From the NCBI GenBank assembly GCA_017515595.1, contig JAFWFL010000040.1, forward strand, positions 1 through 32,397: a stretch of 32,397 bases of DNA, in the 5' to 3' direction. The notes under the pieces are model-generated. The model saw only the letters and a list, made by a program, of their open reading frames with translations. It searched no databases and was not told where the DNA came from. A program made the translations under genes and the position numbers. Within the stretch, counting starts at the first letter, position 1; each line of letters starts with the position of its first letter. The DNA is from Coriobacteriales bacterium (GTDB lineage: Bacteria; Actinomycetota; Coriobacteriia; Coriobacteriales; UMGS124). This document shows positions 25,587 to 32,397 of this stretch, piece after piece.

Positions 25587-26095
25587 AGTCAATAAAAAAC
25601 GTTCTAAAACGGTATGGTAATGCTCTTGGCAAAGAAGAAGGCCAGGTTGTGGTTGAACTGGCGGTTATTACCCCCGTTATGCTGGGAATTTCTCTGGTTG
25701 TTTTTAATCTTATGGCATTTCTTGAAGCTTCGGCTCGATTTGACAGATTGGTTCCAAATATCATTACAGCTGTGGCGATTTCTCCCGGAGGATATTCAGA
25801 ATCTACGGGAGCAGATCAATCTCAGGCAGTTGCCCAAGAACTCATACAAGCCATGGACGGGCTTTGGAATGTTAGCATTGAAGTACATACGCAATCTTCA
25901 TGGCATAGCGGGTCGAGCGGAGAATTACCGGGCTTCTCATTTGCACCGCATCTAACGCGTTATGTTTGTACCATGGTATACAGTCCATGGCCCCAGGCTT
26001 TAACCATTGGTTTTTTCAGTACGCAAGCTCCGCTTGTTTTGGAGCATACAAAGACGTTTACCGTTGATACATACAAATCCGGGGTGATCTTTTGA
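25583..26095 (+). CDS. TadE/TadF-like minor pseudopilin
   Basis: This 170-residue protein starts in an ATGA overlap with the TadG-like gene. It has a 20-residue leader ending 'KEEG', a predicted cut before 'QVVVELAV' (Glu at +5), a hydrophobic helix and a beta-rich outer part. It lies where TadF usually lies. The two proteins TadE and TadF are thought to form a tip or priming complex in Tad systems. The downstream DUF192 gene overlaps its stop by three bases. Confidence 0.75.
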   Translation: MKSIKNVLKRYGNALGKEEGQVVVELAVITPVMLGISLVVFNLMAFLEASARFDRLVPNIITAVAISPGGYSESTGADQSQAVAQELIQAMDGLWNVSIEVHTQSSWHSGSSGELPGFSFAPHLTRYVCTMVYSPWPQALTIGFFSTQAPLVLEHTKTFTVDTYKSGVIF

Positions 26096-26442
26096 GAGTC
26101 TGGTATATCACCTGTTATAAAGCGACTGGTTTTAAGGACAGGCTTTTTGGCATGTCGCATGCATCAGTAAAAAAGTTTGGAGACATATGCTATTGTTTTG
26201 AAAACTGCAAGAGTGTGCACACCTTTGGTATGCGCTTTAGTTTGGACATCGCATTTTTTGATCAAAACGGGATCGTTCTTGACATACGTCGCAACGTAAG
26301 ACCCTTGAGTTTTGTGACCTGTTCAACAGCCTCGCCAAGACACTGTACGACGACCTTAGAAAGACCTCACAAACCGGGTCTCTGGCTTATGAAAGGCGAT
26401 AAGGTGCGTTTGTTGTTTTCTGATCAAAAGACAGAGACGTGA
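26092..26442 (+). CDS. DUF192-family protein at the end of the Tad operon
   Basis: The 116-residue protein matches DUF192, a small beta fold of unknown function. The core is around 'SVHTFGMRFSLDIAFFD' and 'VLDIRRNVRP' (about residues 42-71). The best start is TTG 26092, overlapping the previous stop, with GGGGTGA at 26081-26087. I see no signal peptide with this start, whereas many DUF192 proteins are exported. DUF192 genes recur at Tad loci in Gram-positive bacteria, as far as I recall; their role is not known. Confidence 0.75.
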   Translation: MRVWYITCYKATGFKDRLFGMSHASVKKFGDICYCFENCKSVHTFGMRFSLDIAFFDQNGIVLDIRRNVRPLSFVTCSTASPRHCTTTLERPHKPGLWLMKGDKVRLLFSDQKTET

Positions 26443-26499
26443 ACAATTCTCAAACAGTTTTCGAATGTGGAGGAATGCTGATTCTTGTGGTCTATACTC

Positions 26500-26528
26500 T
26501 TGACTTCTTATATGATAACGCGTAAAGT
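26500..26528 (+). promoter_or_regulatory. Promoter of tRNA-Phe
   Basis: TTGACT at 26500-26505 and TAAAGT at 26523-26528 are 17 bases apart and end 19 bases before the tRNA 5' end. The -35 is near consensus and the spacing is ideal. Confidence 0.65.
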
Positions 26529-26547
26529 ACTTCCTCACGTTGCACGT

Positions 26548-26623
26548 GGCCAGATAGCTTAGTTGGTAGAGCAGGGGACTGAAAATCCCCGTGCCAGTGG
26601 TTCAAGTCCCTTTCTGGCCACCA
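26548..26623 (+). tRNA. tRNA-Phe (GAA)
   Basis: The 76 bases fold as a cloverleaf. The acceptor stem GGCCAGA pairs with TCTGGCC, and the anticodon stem GGGGA/TCCCC encloses the loop CTGAAAA with anticodon GAA. The T-loop is TTCAAGT, and the terminal CCA (26621-26623) is encoded. Confidence 0.97.
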
Positions 26624-26638
26624 GATGAAACCTCTGAA

Positions 26639-26665
26639 GGGAGCTGACATCCAGCTCCCTTTTTT
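26639..26665 (+). terminator. Intrinsic terminator after tRNA-Phe
   Basis: GGGAGCTG (26639-26646) pairs with CAGCTCCC (26652-26659) around a five-base loop, followed by six T residues. It isolates the tRNA transcript from the downstream fusion gene. Confidence 0.9.
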
Positions 26666-26704
26666 CTTATATATCGGCACGTATAAAGAAAGAGGAGTAG
26701 GTAC

Positions 26705-29284
26705 ATGAAGACCGCATTTTCTACCATTGGTTGCCCGGACTATTACTGGCATGATATTTATCCAATGGCAAAAGACCTTGGATATGACGGAATCGAGATT
26801 CGCGGTCTTGAAGGAATCCTATCGCCTCTCAATGCAGTTCCGTTCAGGCCCGAAAACCGTGTGGCTACTCGCGATCAGCTTAAATCACTTGACCTTGAGA
26901 TCAGCTGCTTTGCATCAAGCGTTAACCTTGGTGACACAGCGCGCAAAGCTCCCAATATTGCCGAGGTATCCAGGTATATCGCTCTTGCACAAACGCTTGA
27001 AGCTCCCTTTGTGCGCGTTTTTGCAGAAGCTCCTGCAAAGCAAAGCACCGGAGACATTGACGATGCATCGGTTGAGGGTGTGCTGCGAATGCTTATTGCC
27101 CGTGCGGAGTCAGCGAATGTGACACTCCTTATAGAAACCTGCGGTGTTTATGCAGATACCAAACGTCTCCGCAAGGTTATTGATGCAGTAGACAGCCCAT
27201 ATCTGGGAGCTCTTTGGGATATCCACAGCCCATACCGCATTGGCGGAGAAACCCCTCAGCAAACGGTTGAGAATCTTGGAAATCATATTAAGTATGTCCA
27301 TATGAAGGACTCGGTTATCGAGGCAGACGGGCGTATTTCTTACCGTATGATGGGCGAAGGCGATATGCCTCTTGATGACATTATGTCATCGCTTAAGGCA
27401 ATAGATTTTGACGGCTATCTCACCTTTGAATGGATACGCCGTTGGGCGCGTGATATTGCCGTTGGCGAAGCCGGTATTGTCTTCCCTCATTACATTGATT
27501 ACATTCATGAACACCTGGGTACTACCGTCAGTGGTGATCTTCAAAAATCAATGAGCGGCGAGGGTTATTATCCATGGCCAAAAGAACATCTTATTGATTT
27601 TACCTTCCCACAAGTACTTGACCATATTTGCGAGCTCTTCCCTAAGCAGTATGCGTTCCGTTTTACAGAACCCGACAGCTATTATGCGCCGGAACCTGAC
27701 GAAAACGGTGAATACTATGTACGTACCTACCCAGAATTCCGCAATGATGTTGATCAATTTGCCCGGGCGCTTATTGCTATGGGTGTTCGTCCGGGAGACC
27801 ATGTGGCAATTTGGGCAACCAATGTGCCGCAATGGTATCTCACGTTCTGGGCAACAGTAAAAATCGGTGCAGTTCTGGTTACTGTTAACACCGGTTATAA
27901 GCTACACGAACTTGAATACTTGCTCCGTCAGAGCGATACGCATACCCTTGTTATGATTGATGAATACAAGGGTACCAGCTATCTCGACATTGTAGACGAG
28001 CTTATTCCGGAGCTTTCCAAATGCAGGCCGGGCGCTCTTTATTGTAAAGAACTGCCTTATTTACGCAACGTTATTACCATTGACGGCCCGCATCGCGGAT
28101 GCTTCTCTTGGGGAGAAGCCCTCTCATTTGCAGATGATGTCGATATTGAATTTGTAGAAACGCGTGCAAAGGCCATCCAAAAAGATGACGTATGCAATAT
28201 GCAGTATACGAGCGGTACAACCGGTTTTCCCAAAGGTGTTATGCTGACTCACTATAATGTAGTAAATAACGGCAAAGCCATTGGTGACTGCATGGATCTT
28301 TCGACAGCAGACCGCATGATGATCCAGGTACCAATGTTCCACTGCTTTGGTATGGTACTTGCCATGACAGCCTCTATGACTCATGGAACAACCATGTCGC
28401 CTATTCCGCAGTTCTCTCCGCGTAAAAGTCTTGCATGCATCAACAAAGAAAAGATTACCTGTTTCCACGGCGTTCCTACCATGTTCATTGCCATGATGAA
28501 TACCCATCCCGCTTTTGAAGAAACAGATTTCTCTCACATGCGAACCGGTATTATGGCCGGCAGTCCCTGCCCTATAGAAAAAATGCGCGAAGTGACTCAA
28601 AAGATGCATATGCCCGAGATTTGCATCACCTATGGTCAAACAGAAGCAAGCCCTGCAACCACTATGTCAAAGACCACAGACACTCTCGAACAGCGCGTTC
28701 AGACCGTGGGCCTTCCCATCTTTGCGGTAGAGTGTAAAATTGTTGACCCGGAGACCGGTGAAGAGCTGCCCGACGACACTCCCGGCGAATTCTGCAGCCG
28801 CGGTTACAATACCATGAAGGGCTATTATAAGATGCCTGAGGCCACTGCAGCGGCTATTGACAGCGACGGCTGGCTTCACTCGGGCGATATTCTGTTACGC
28901 CAGCCTGACGGATACTATCGCGTTACCGGCCGCGTAAAAGACATGATTATTCGTGGCGGTGAGAATGTGTATCCCAAAGAGATCGAAGACTTTTTGTACA
29001 CACATCCCGCAGTGCGCGATGTCCAGGTTATTGGCGTACCGGATGAAGTCTATGGCGAGCAGGTTATGGCCGAGATTATTCTCAATGAAGGCATGACAGC
29101 AACCAAAGAAGATATTCAGGAATACTGCCGCGGCAATCTCGCAAAAGAGAAGATTCCGTATTATGTACGCTTTGTCGACGGATTCCCCATGAACGAAGCA
29201 GGCAAGATTCAAAAATACAAAATGCGTGAGGAAGCGGTTGAGTATTTGAATCTTCAGGCTGCAGCGGCTATAGAAACGGCATAA
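26705..29284 (+). CDS. Fusion of TIM-barrel sugar isomerase-like domain to acyl-CoA synthetase
   Basis: The 859-residue protein is one uninterrupted frame with two enzyme domains. Residues 1-270 form an AP-endonuclease-2/xylose-isomerase-like TIM barrel. Its metal ligands look intact: E144 ('LLIETCG'), D172 and H174 ('WDIH'), H199 ('YVHMKD') and E242 ('FEW'). From about residue 290 it is an AMP-forming acyl-CoA ligase. Motifs there are the phosphate loop 'YTSGTTGFPKG' (501-511), 'YGQTEAS' (643-649), 'GWLHSGD' (722-728), the hinge 'GRVKDMIIRGGENVYP' (742-757) and the catalytic Lys834 in 'GKIQK'. Such ligases activate carboxylates to acyl-CoA. The substrate is unknown; the barrel may make or modify the acid. 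GAGGA lies upstream of ATG 26705. Confidence 0.9.
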   Translation: MKTAFSTIGCPDYYWHDIYPMAKDLGYDGIEIRGLEGILSPLNAVPFRPENRVATRDQLKSLDLEISCFASSVNLGDTARKAPNIAEVSRYIALAQTLEAPFVRVFAEAPAKQSTGDIDDASVEGVLRMLIARAESANVTLLIETCGVYADTKRLRKVIDAVDSPYLGALWDIHSPYRIGGETPQQTVENLGNHIKYVHMKDSVIEADGRISYRMMGEGDMPLDDIMSSLKAIDFDGYLTFEWIRRWARDIAVGEAGIVFPHYIDYIHEHLGTTVSGDLQKSMSGEGYYPWPKEHLIDFTFPQVLDHICELFPKQYAFRFTEPDSYYAPEPDENGEYYVRTYPEFRNDVDQFARALIAMGVRPGDHVAIWATNVPQWYLTFWATVKIGAVLVTVNTGYKLHELEYLLRQSDTHTLVMIDEYKGTSYLDIVDELIPELSKCRPGALYCKELPYLRNVITIDGPHRGCFSWGEALSFADDVDIEFVETRAKAIQKDDVCNMQYTSGTTGFPKGVMLTHYNVVNNGKAIGDCMDLSTADRMMIQVPMFHCFGMVLAMTASMTHGTTMSPIPQFSPRKSLACINKEKITCFHGVPTMFIAMMNTHPAFEETDFSHMRTGIMAGSPCPIEKMREVTQKMHMPEICITYGQTEASPATTMSKTTDTLEQRVQTVGLPIFAVECKIVDPETGEELPDDTPGEFCSRGYNTMKGYYKMPEATAAAIDSDGWLHSGDILLRQPDGYYRVTGRVKDMIIRGGENVYPKEIEDFLYTHPAVRDVQVIGVPDEVYGEQVMAEIILNEGMTATKEDIQEYCRGNLAKEKIPYYVRFVDGFPMNEAGKIQKYKMREEAVEYLNLQAAAAIETA

Positions 29285-29327
29285 TACTCTCTGACACACA
29301 GTCTGTATGGCATAGTTGGGAGATATT

Positions 29328-30182
29328 TTGAGGGTTACCATATTTACAACAGGCAAGCAATTTTGCTTTGAGCGCAAGGTAACCCTCATGTTTGTTTGTA
29401 TGGTTCTCGCTCTTGGAGCATTTATATATGCAGCACAGAGTTTTGCTCAAGATTACTATGTGAGTCCCGGCGTACAAAATCCCAAGACTCTGTCACGGCT
29501 ACTCTCTCCTGAGGATTTGGCTGTTGTTATGGACACCGGTACCAACCCAAAGGCTGTTTGGACACTGCGATCAATCAAAGTAACACCGGCTCAGCTTAAT
29601 GCAATGCGCATAGCTCTCAACATAGAAGAAGATTTTCGCGACTCATTTATTCATGGTTACAAAGGGGTCGAATACCAAAGGTATATTGTATTGCATGATA
29701 CTGAAGGCGATACAGACCCACATAACATAGTGGACTATTGGGACTACAGCGGTCAAGGCGTTGCCTCGCACTTTGTTATTGGCAAAGACGGACGCATTAT
29801 ACAGTGTGTCGATATGGACGTAATCGCTCACCATACCGGATACGGAGACGCGGGCCATAATGAACTTTACGGCGTTTTGGATGAATCGCGAGATGATTTT
29901 GTAGGAACGGTGCCAATTGGTGATTGGGCCCCGGATTATGGCATGAATTCCTACTCAATAGGCATTGAGATGGTACACGTGAGTGGTGAAGGTTTCTATC
30001 CTGAGGCCCAGTTACAGGCTCTGGATGCACTTATTGCCTATATTGATGCCTATTACGGGTATGAAAGTGTTATCATAGACCATAAAGAGTGGCGCAGCTA
30101 CAACTCGGACACATCGCCCGAATTTGCTGACTACCTTGAATCGTATAAGATTACGCGTAACCATGATGGTCTTTGGAGATAA
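29328..30182 (+). CDS. Secreted N-acetylmuramoyl-L-alanine amidase (Amidase_2/PGRP fold)
   Basis: Amidase_2 enzymes cut the bond between muramic acid and the stem peptide. After a hydrophobic export segment (about 18-40, ending 'QSFA'), the catalytic domain runs from about residue 115. Likely zinc ligands are H123 ('IVLHDTEGD') and H252 ('IIDHKEW'), with D261 as the third. H168/H169 lie in 'AHHTGYG'. The start is taken as TTG 29328, with GGGAG at 29318-29322; an in-frame TTG at 29316 is less likely. The 284-residue gene precedes another wall hydrolase by three bases. Confidence 0.85.
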   Translation: MRVTIFTTGKQFCFERKVTLMFVCMVLALGAFIYAAQSFAQDYYVSPGVQNPKTLSRLLSPEDLAVVMDTGTNPKAVWTLRSIKVTPAQLNAMRIALNIEEDFRDSFIHGYKGVEYQRYIVLHDTEGDTDPHNIVDYWDYSGQGVASHFVIGKDGRIIQCVDMDVIAHHTGYGDAGHNELYGVLDESRDDFVGTVPIGDWAPDYGMNSYSIGIEMVHVSGEGFYPEAQLQALDALIAYIDAYYGYESVIIDHKEWRSYNSDTSPEFADYLESYKITRNHDGLWR

Positions 30183-30185
30183 ATC

Positions 30186-31328
30186 ATGAGAACTTGCACA
30201 CGCCGCGCATTCATACTACAGGCAGGTTCAACGCTCGGACTTCTTGCAATTGGTGCATGTGGAGTACGAACTTCTCGGCTTATTATGCAAAAAGCACATG
30301 CCGAGGAATCAACAGCTGCCGCTCTTGCGAGCGCTCAGGAGCAATATGAGGCTGTTCAGGCACAGATTGATGCATACGCCTGGCAGACCGAGCAAACCAG
30401 TATTGAGCTCGCAGATACACTTGACCAGATTGAAAATGCCCGGCTGCTCTTGGACCAATCCCGGGAACTCATGATGCAAACACAAGAAGAGCTCAATCAA
30501 TCTCAGAATGAGCTTGCTCAAGTTATGATCCAAAACTACAAGTCAGGTTCATTGCAACCCGTTGAGATTCTGCTTTCGTCAAGATCATGGGACGAGCTTA
30601 TTCAGAACGTTTATTACCTCACCAAGATCAACGATGCTGATGTTCAGCTAATTGAGCATACACGCGAAGTTAAAAGAACATATGATATGCAAGTCTCTGC
30701 ATACGAATCATGGTTGTCAGAACTTGAGTATTATCAAAGTCTTCAGGAGTCACAGCTTGCTGAATTGAGCGAGCAGCAAAATGCCACTTATGCTTTGCTT
30801 TCGAGCCTTGGCGAAGAAGTTGCCGCACTCACAGACCAATACAACGCCGAGCTTTTTGCCCAGGCACAGGCAGCGGCTGCATCACAAGCCGGGTATTCAG
30901 AATCTTATAGTGAAGATGGCTCATATCAGGATTATGGTGTTTCTTACTCGGGAGGATCTGCACAGTCTGTTATTAACGCCTGCTCTTATACACCTTCGCC
31001 CGGGCAAGGCTGGTGCGCGGCCTGGGTTACCAATGTATTTGTGAATGCGGGTATTGGTTATATTGGCGGTAATGCCTGTGATATGTACGGATGGTGTTAT
31101 AGCTCGGACATTGGATCTCTGCAGCCCGGTATGATTGTTGCCGTATCGACCCACAATCTGTCTTCTGCCGGACGTATCTATGGACACGTGGGTATCTACG
31201 TGGGTGGCGGAATCGTAATGGACAATGTTGGCTATATCAACTCATCAGATATTTATAGCTGGATCTCTACGTACAGCACTACCGTTCCCGTGCGCTGGGG
31301 CTGGCTTGGCGGCATTGTACTGGGATAA
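30186..31328 (+). CDS. Tat-targeted coiled-coil wall hydrolase, CHAP/NlpC-P60 type
   Basis: This 380-residue protein resembles PcsB/CwlO-type peptidoglycan endopeptidases. Residues 3-25 form a twin-arginine signal ('TCTRRAFIL', then a hydrophobic run). It ends either in a lipobox-like 'IGAC' (Cys25) or later at 'AHA' (37-39). A long coiled coil (about 41-230) and a Ser/Tyr/Gly linker follow. The catalytic domain has Cys277 in 'GWCAAWV' and His334 in 'YGHVGIYVGGG'. It probably acts with the preceding amidase in wall turnover. GGAGA at 30175-30179 precedes the ATG. Confidence 0.83.
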   Translation: MRTCTRRAFILQAGSTLGLLAIGACGVRTSRLIMQKAHAEESTAAALASAQEQYEAVQAQIDAYAWQTEQTSIELADTLDQIENARLLLDQSRELMMQTQEELNQSQNELAQVMIQNYKSGSLQPVEILLSSRSWDELIQNVYYLTKINDADVQLIEHTREVKRTYDMQVSAYESWLSELEYYQSLQESQLAELSEQQNATYALLSSLGEEVAALTDQYNAELFAQAQAAAASQAGYSESYSEDGSYQDYGVSYSGGSAQSVINACSYTPSPGQGWCAAWVTNVFVNAGIGYIGGNACDMYGWCYSSDIGSLQPGMIVAVSTHNLSSAGRIYGHVGIYVGGGIVMDNVGYINSSDIYSWISTYSTTVPVRWGWLGGIVLG

Positions 31329-31354
31329 TACTTGTTCTTAAATTAATAATGGGA

Positions 31355-31439
31355 TGGTGCCCGAGGTGAGACTCGAACTCACACGACCGAAATCGGAGGT
31401 TTTTGAGACCTCTGCGTCTGCCAATTCCGCCACTCGGGC
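31355..31439 (-). tRNA. tRNA-Leu (CAA)
   Basis: The minus strand folds as an 85-base class II tRNA. The acceptor stem GCCCGAG pairs with CTCGGGC, and the anticodon stem GAGGT/ACCTC encloses loop CTCAAAA with anticodon CAA. A variable arm is present and the terminal CCA is encoded at 31357-31355. It faces the end of the wall-hydrolase gene. Confidence 0.96.
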
Positions 31440-31459
31440 AAAGTGTTTGCATATCATAG

Positions 31460-31504
31460 CGCAAAATATCAGATTATATAGCCAAAAATCATGATGATTT
31501 TGCG
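31460..31504. promoter_or_regulatory. Nested dyads between divergent tRNA-Leu and lysA
   Basis: AAAATCAT (31485-31492) and ATGATTTT (31494-31501) form an 8-bp dyad around a single G. CGCAAAAT (31460-31467) and ATTTTGCG (31497-31504) form a second one, 29 bases apart. The region is AT-rich. These could be operator sites for either divergent gene; I see no lysine riboswitch signature. Confidence 0.4.
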
Positions 31505-31583
31505 AGAAAACACGTATGCAACATCTGACTGTCAAAATGTTTCACGGTAAAGAATTATGTTGTCTGCCAAAGGAAGTGTGTTT

Positions 31584-32397
31584 ATGGAGAAGAAAGCTTT
31601 TTTAACCCTTGACCAGGCTCGTGCAATAGCTAAGCAAATTCCGACTCCGTTTCATGTATATGATGAAGCCGGTATAAGGGAGCGTGCACGTGCGGTAAAT
31701 AAAGCGTTTGCTTGGAACCCGGGTTTTAAAGAGCATTTTGCGGTAAAGGCGACTCCCAATGCCGCTCTTTTGGAAATTCTGCGCGAAGAAGGCTGCGGTG
31801 TTGACTGCTCGAGTTACACCGAGCTTTTGCTTTCTCATGCGTGTGGTTTTACAGAGCATGAGATTATGTTTTCAAGCAATGAAACTCCGGCTCTCGACAT
31901 GTATGAGGCATTACGCCTTGGTGCTCTTGTCAATCTCGACGACGAAACCATGGTAGATTTTATAGAACAAATCGGAGAAGTCCCGGAGACAATCTTTTGC
32001 CGCTATAACCCGGGAGGCGTGTTTGATCTGGGCAACGGTATTATGGACAACCCCGGTGAGTCCAAGTATGGTATGAGCGAAGAGCAAATGGTTGCATCAT
32101 TTAAACGTCTCGCTCAGGCCGGTGCCAAGACCTTTGGAATCCATGCGTTCTTGGCTTCGAATACCGTAACCAATGAATACTATCCCGCTCTCGCAGCACA
32201 GTTATTTGAACTCGCCGTCAGGGTAAGCGAACAAGCCGGCGTGCATATTGGTTACATCAATCTTTCTGGCGGTGTAGGAATTGATTACCGCCCAGACCAG
32301 TCTGCAAATGATATCGCAATCATAGGCGAAGGTGTGCGCAAGGCATATGAACGCATTCTTGTACCAGCAGGAATGGGAGATATTGCCATACTGACCG
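31584..32397 (+). CDS. lysA: Diaminopimelate decarboxylase-like PLP enzyme, N-terminal part (cut by window edge)
   Basis: The frame is open from ATG 31584 to the last base, giving 271 complete codons. AAGGAAG at 31569-31575 is the ribosome-binding site. The fold-type III barrel has the PLP lysine at K55 in 'HFAVKATPNAALL' and the phosphate-binding 'LSGGVGIDYRPD'. LysA converts meso-diaminopimelate to lysine. The segment 'GIHAFLASN' replaces the more common HxHxGS motif. I recall this variant from LysA-like proteins of anaerobic Gram-positives. Other decarboxylases or racemases of the same fold are less likely alternatives. Confidence 0.82.
   Translation, partial: MEKKAFLTLDQARAIAKQIPTPFHVYDEAGIRERARAVNKAFAWNPGFKEHFAVKATPNAALLEILREEGCGVDCSSYTELLLSHACGFTEHEIMFSSNETPALDMYEALRLGALVNLDDETMVDFIEQIGEVPETIFCRYNPGGVFDLGNGIMDNPGESKYGMSEEQMVASFKRLAQAGAKTFGIHAFLASNTVTNEYYPALAAQLFELAVRVSEQAGVHIGYINLSGGVGIDYRPDQSANDIAIIGEGVRKAYERILVPAGMGDIAILT

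Noticed and set aside
16165-26623. Tad operon as a genomic island integrated at tRNA-Phe
   Set aside because: The tRNA 3' end points away from the operon, I found no repeat of the tRNA end at the other border, and there is no integrase.

Overview
The window most likely comes from an anaerobic member of the class Coriobacteriia (Actinomycetota), possibly Eggerthellaceae-like. This is an inference from gene content and moderate GC, not from a search. The supporting features are hydrogenase-maturation genes, a two-component Tat system, an archaeal-looking type IA topoisomerase with a Lys-rich actinobacterial tail, and a monoderm-type Tad pilus locus. Every protein gene lies on the + strand. The only minus-strand gene is a tRNA-Leu. 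Intergenic gaps are short and many genes overlap by 4 to 37 bases, so most of the window is a few long transcription units.

Region 1 (1-3794): the end of a TPR-repeat protein, a STAS anti-sigma-factor antagonist, tatA and tatC, then hypA and hypB for nickel insertion into hydrogenase. Region 2 (3808-11603): a type IA topoisomerase, then a five-gene ABC importer of the dipeptide/nickel family. The importer's binding protein has a twin-arginine lipoprotein signal, so it is a likely client of the neighbouring Tat translocase. Together with hypAB the importer may supply nickel, but peptide import is equally compatible with the sequence. Region 3 (11581-16164): an ApbE flavin transferase, a TrkH-type K+ transporter subunit, an unknown double-anchored membrane protein, and the ribosome-assembly GTPase RsgA.

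Region 4 (16165-26442): a 369-base non-coding boundary holds a 52-bp perfect inverted repeat with a bidirectional terminator at its core. It is followed by a promoter wrapped in several palindromes. Behind it lies a compact Tad/Flp pilus operon: cpaB, cpaE, cpaF/tadA, tadB, tadC, flp, an unknown membrane protein, a second Flp-like pilin, a TadE-like, a large TadG-like and a second TadE/TadF-like pseudopilin, and a DUF192 gene. Four of these carry the same processing motif, an acidic residue followed by G-Q-x-x-x-E. No prepilin peptidase or secretin is present in the window.

Region 5 (26500-32397): tRNA-Phe with its own promoter and terminator; a fusion of a TIM-barrel sugar isomerase-like domain to an acyl-CoA synthetase; an N-acetylmuramoyl-L-alanine amidase; a Tat-targeted coiled-coil CHAP/NlpC-type wall hydrolase; tRNA-Leu on the minus strand; and the first two thirds of a lysA-type diaminopimelate decarboxylase cut by the window edge.

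The most notable items are the isomerase/acyl-CoA-ligase fusion, the archaeal-type topoisomerase, the long palindrome and operator-like promoter in front of the Tad operon, the cysteine-knuckle insertion in the TadG-like protein, and the oppositely charged tails of TatA and TatC.
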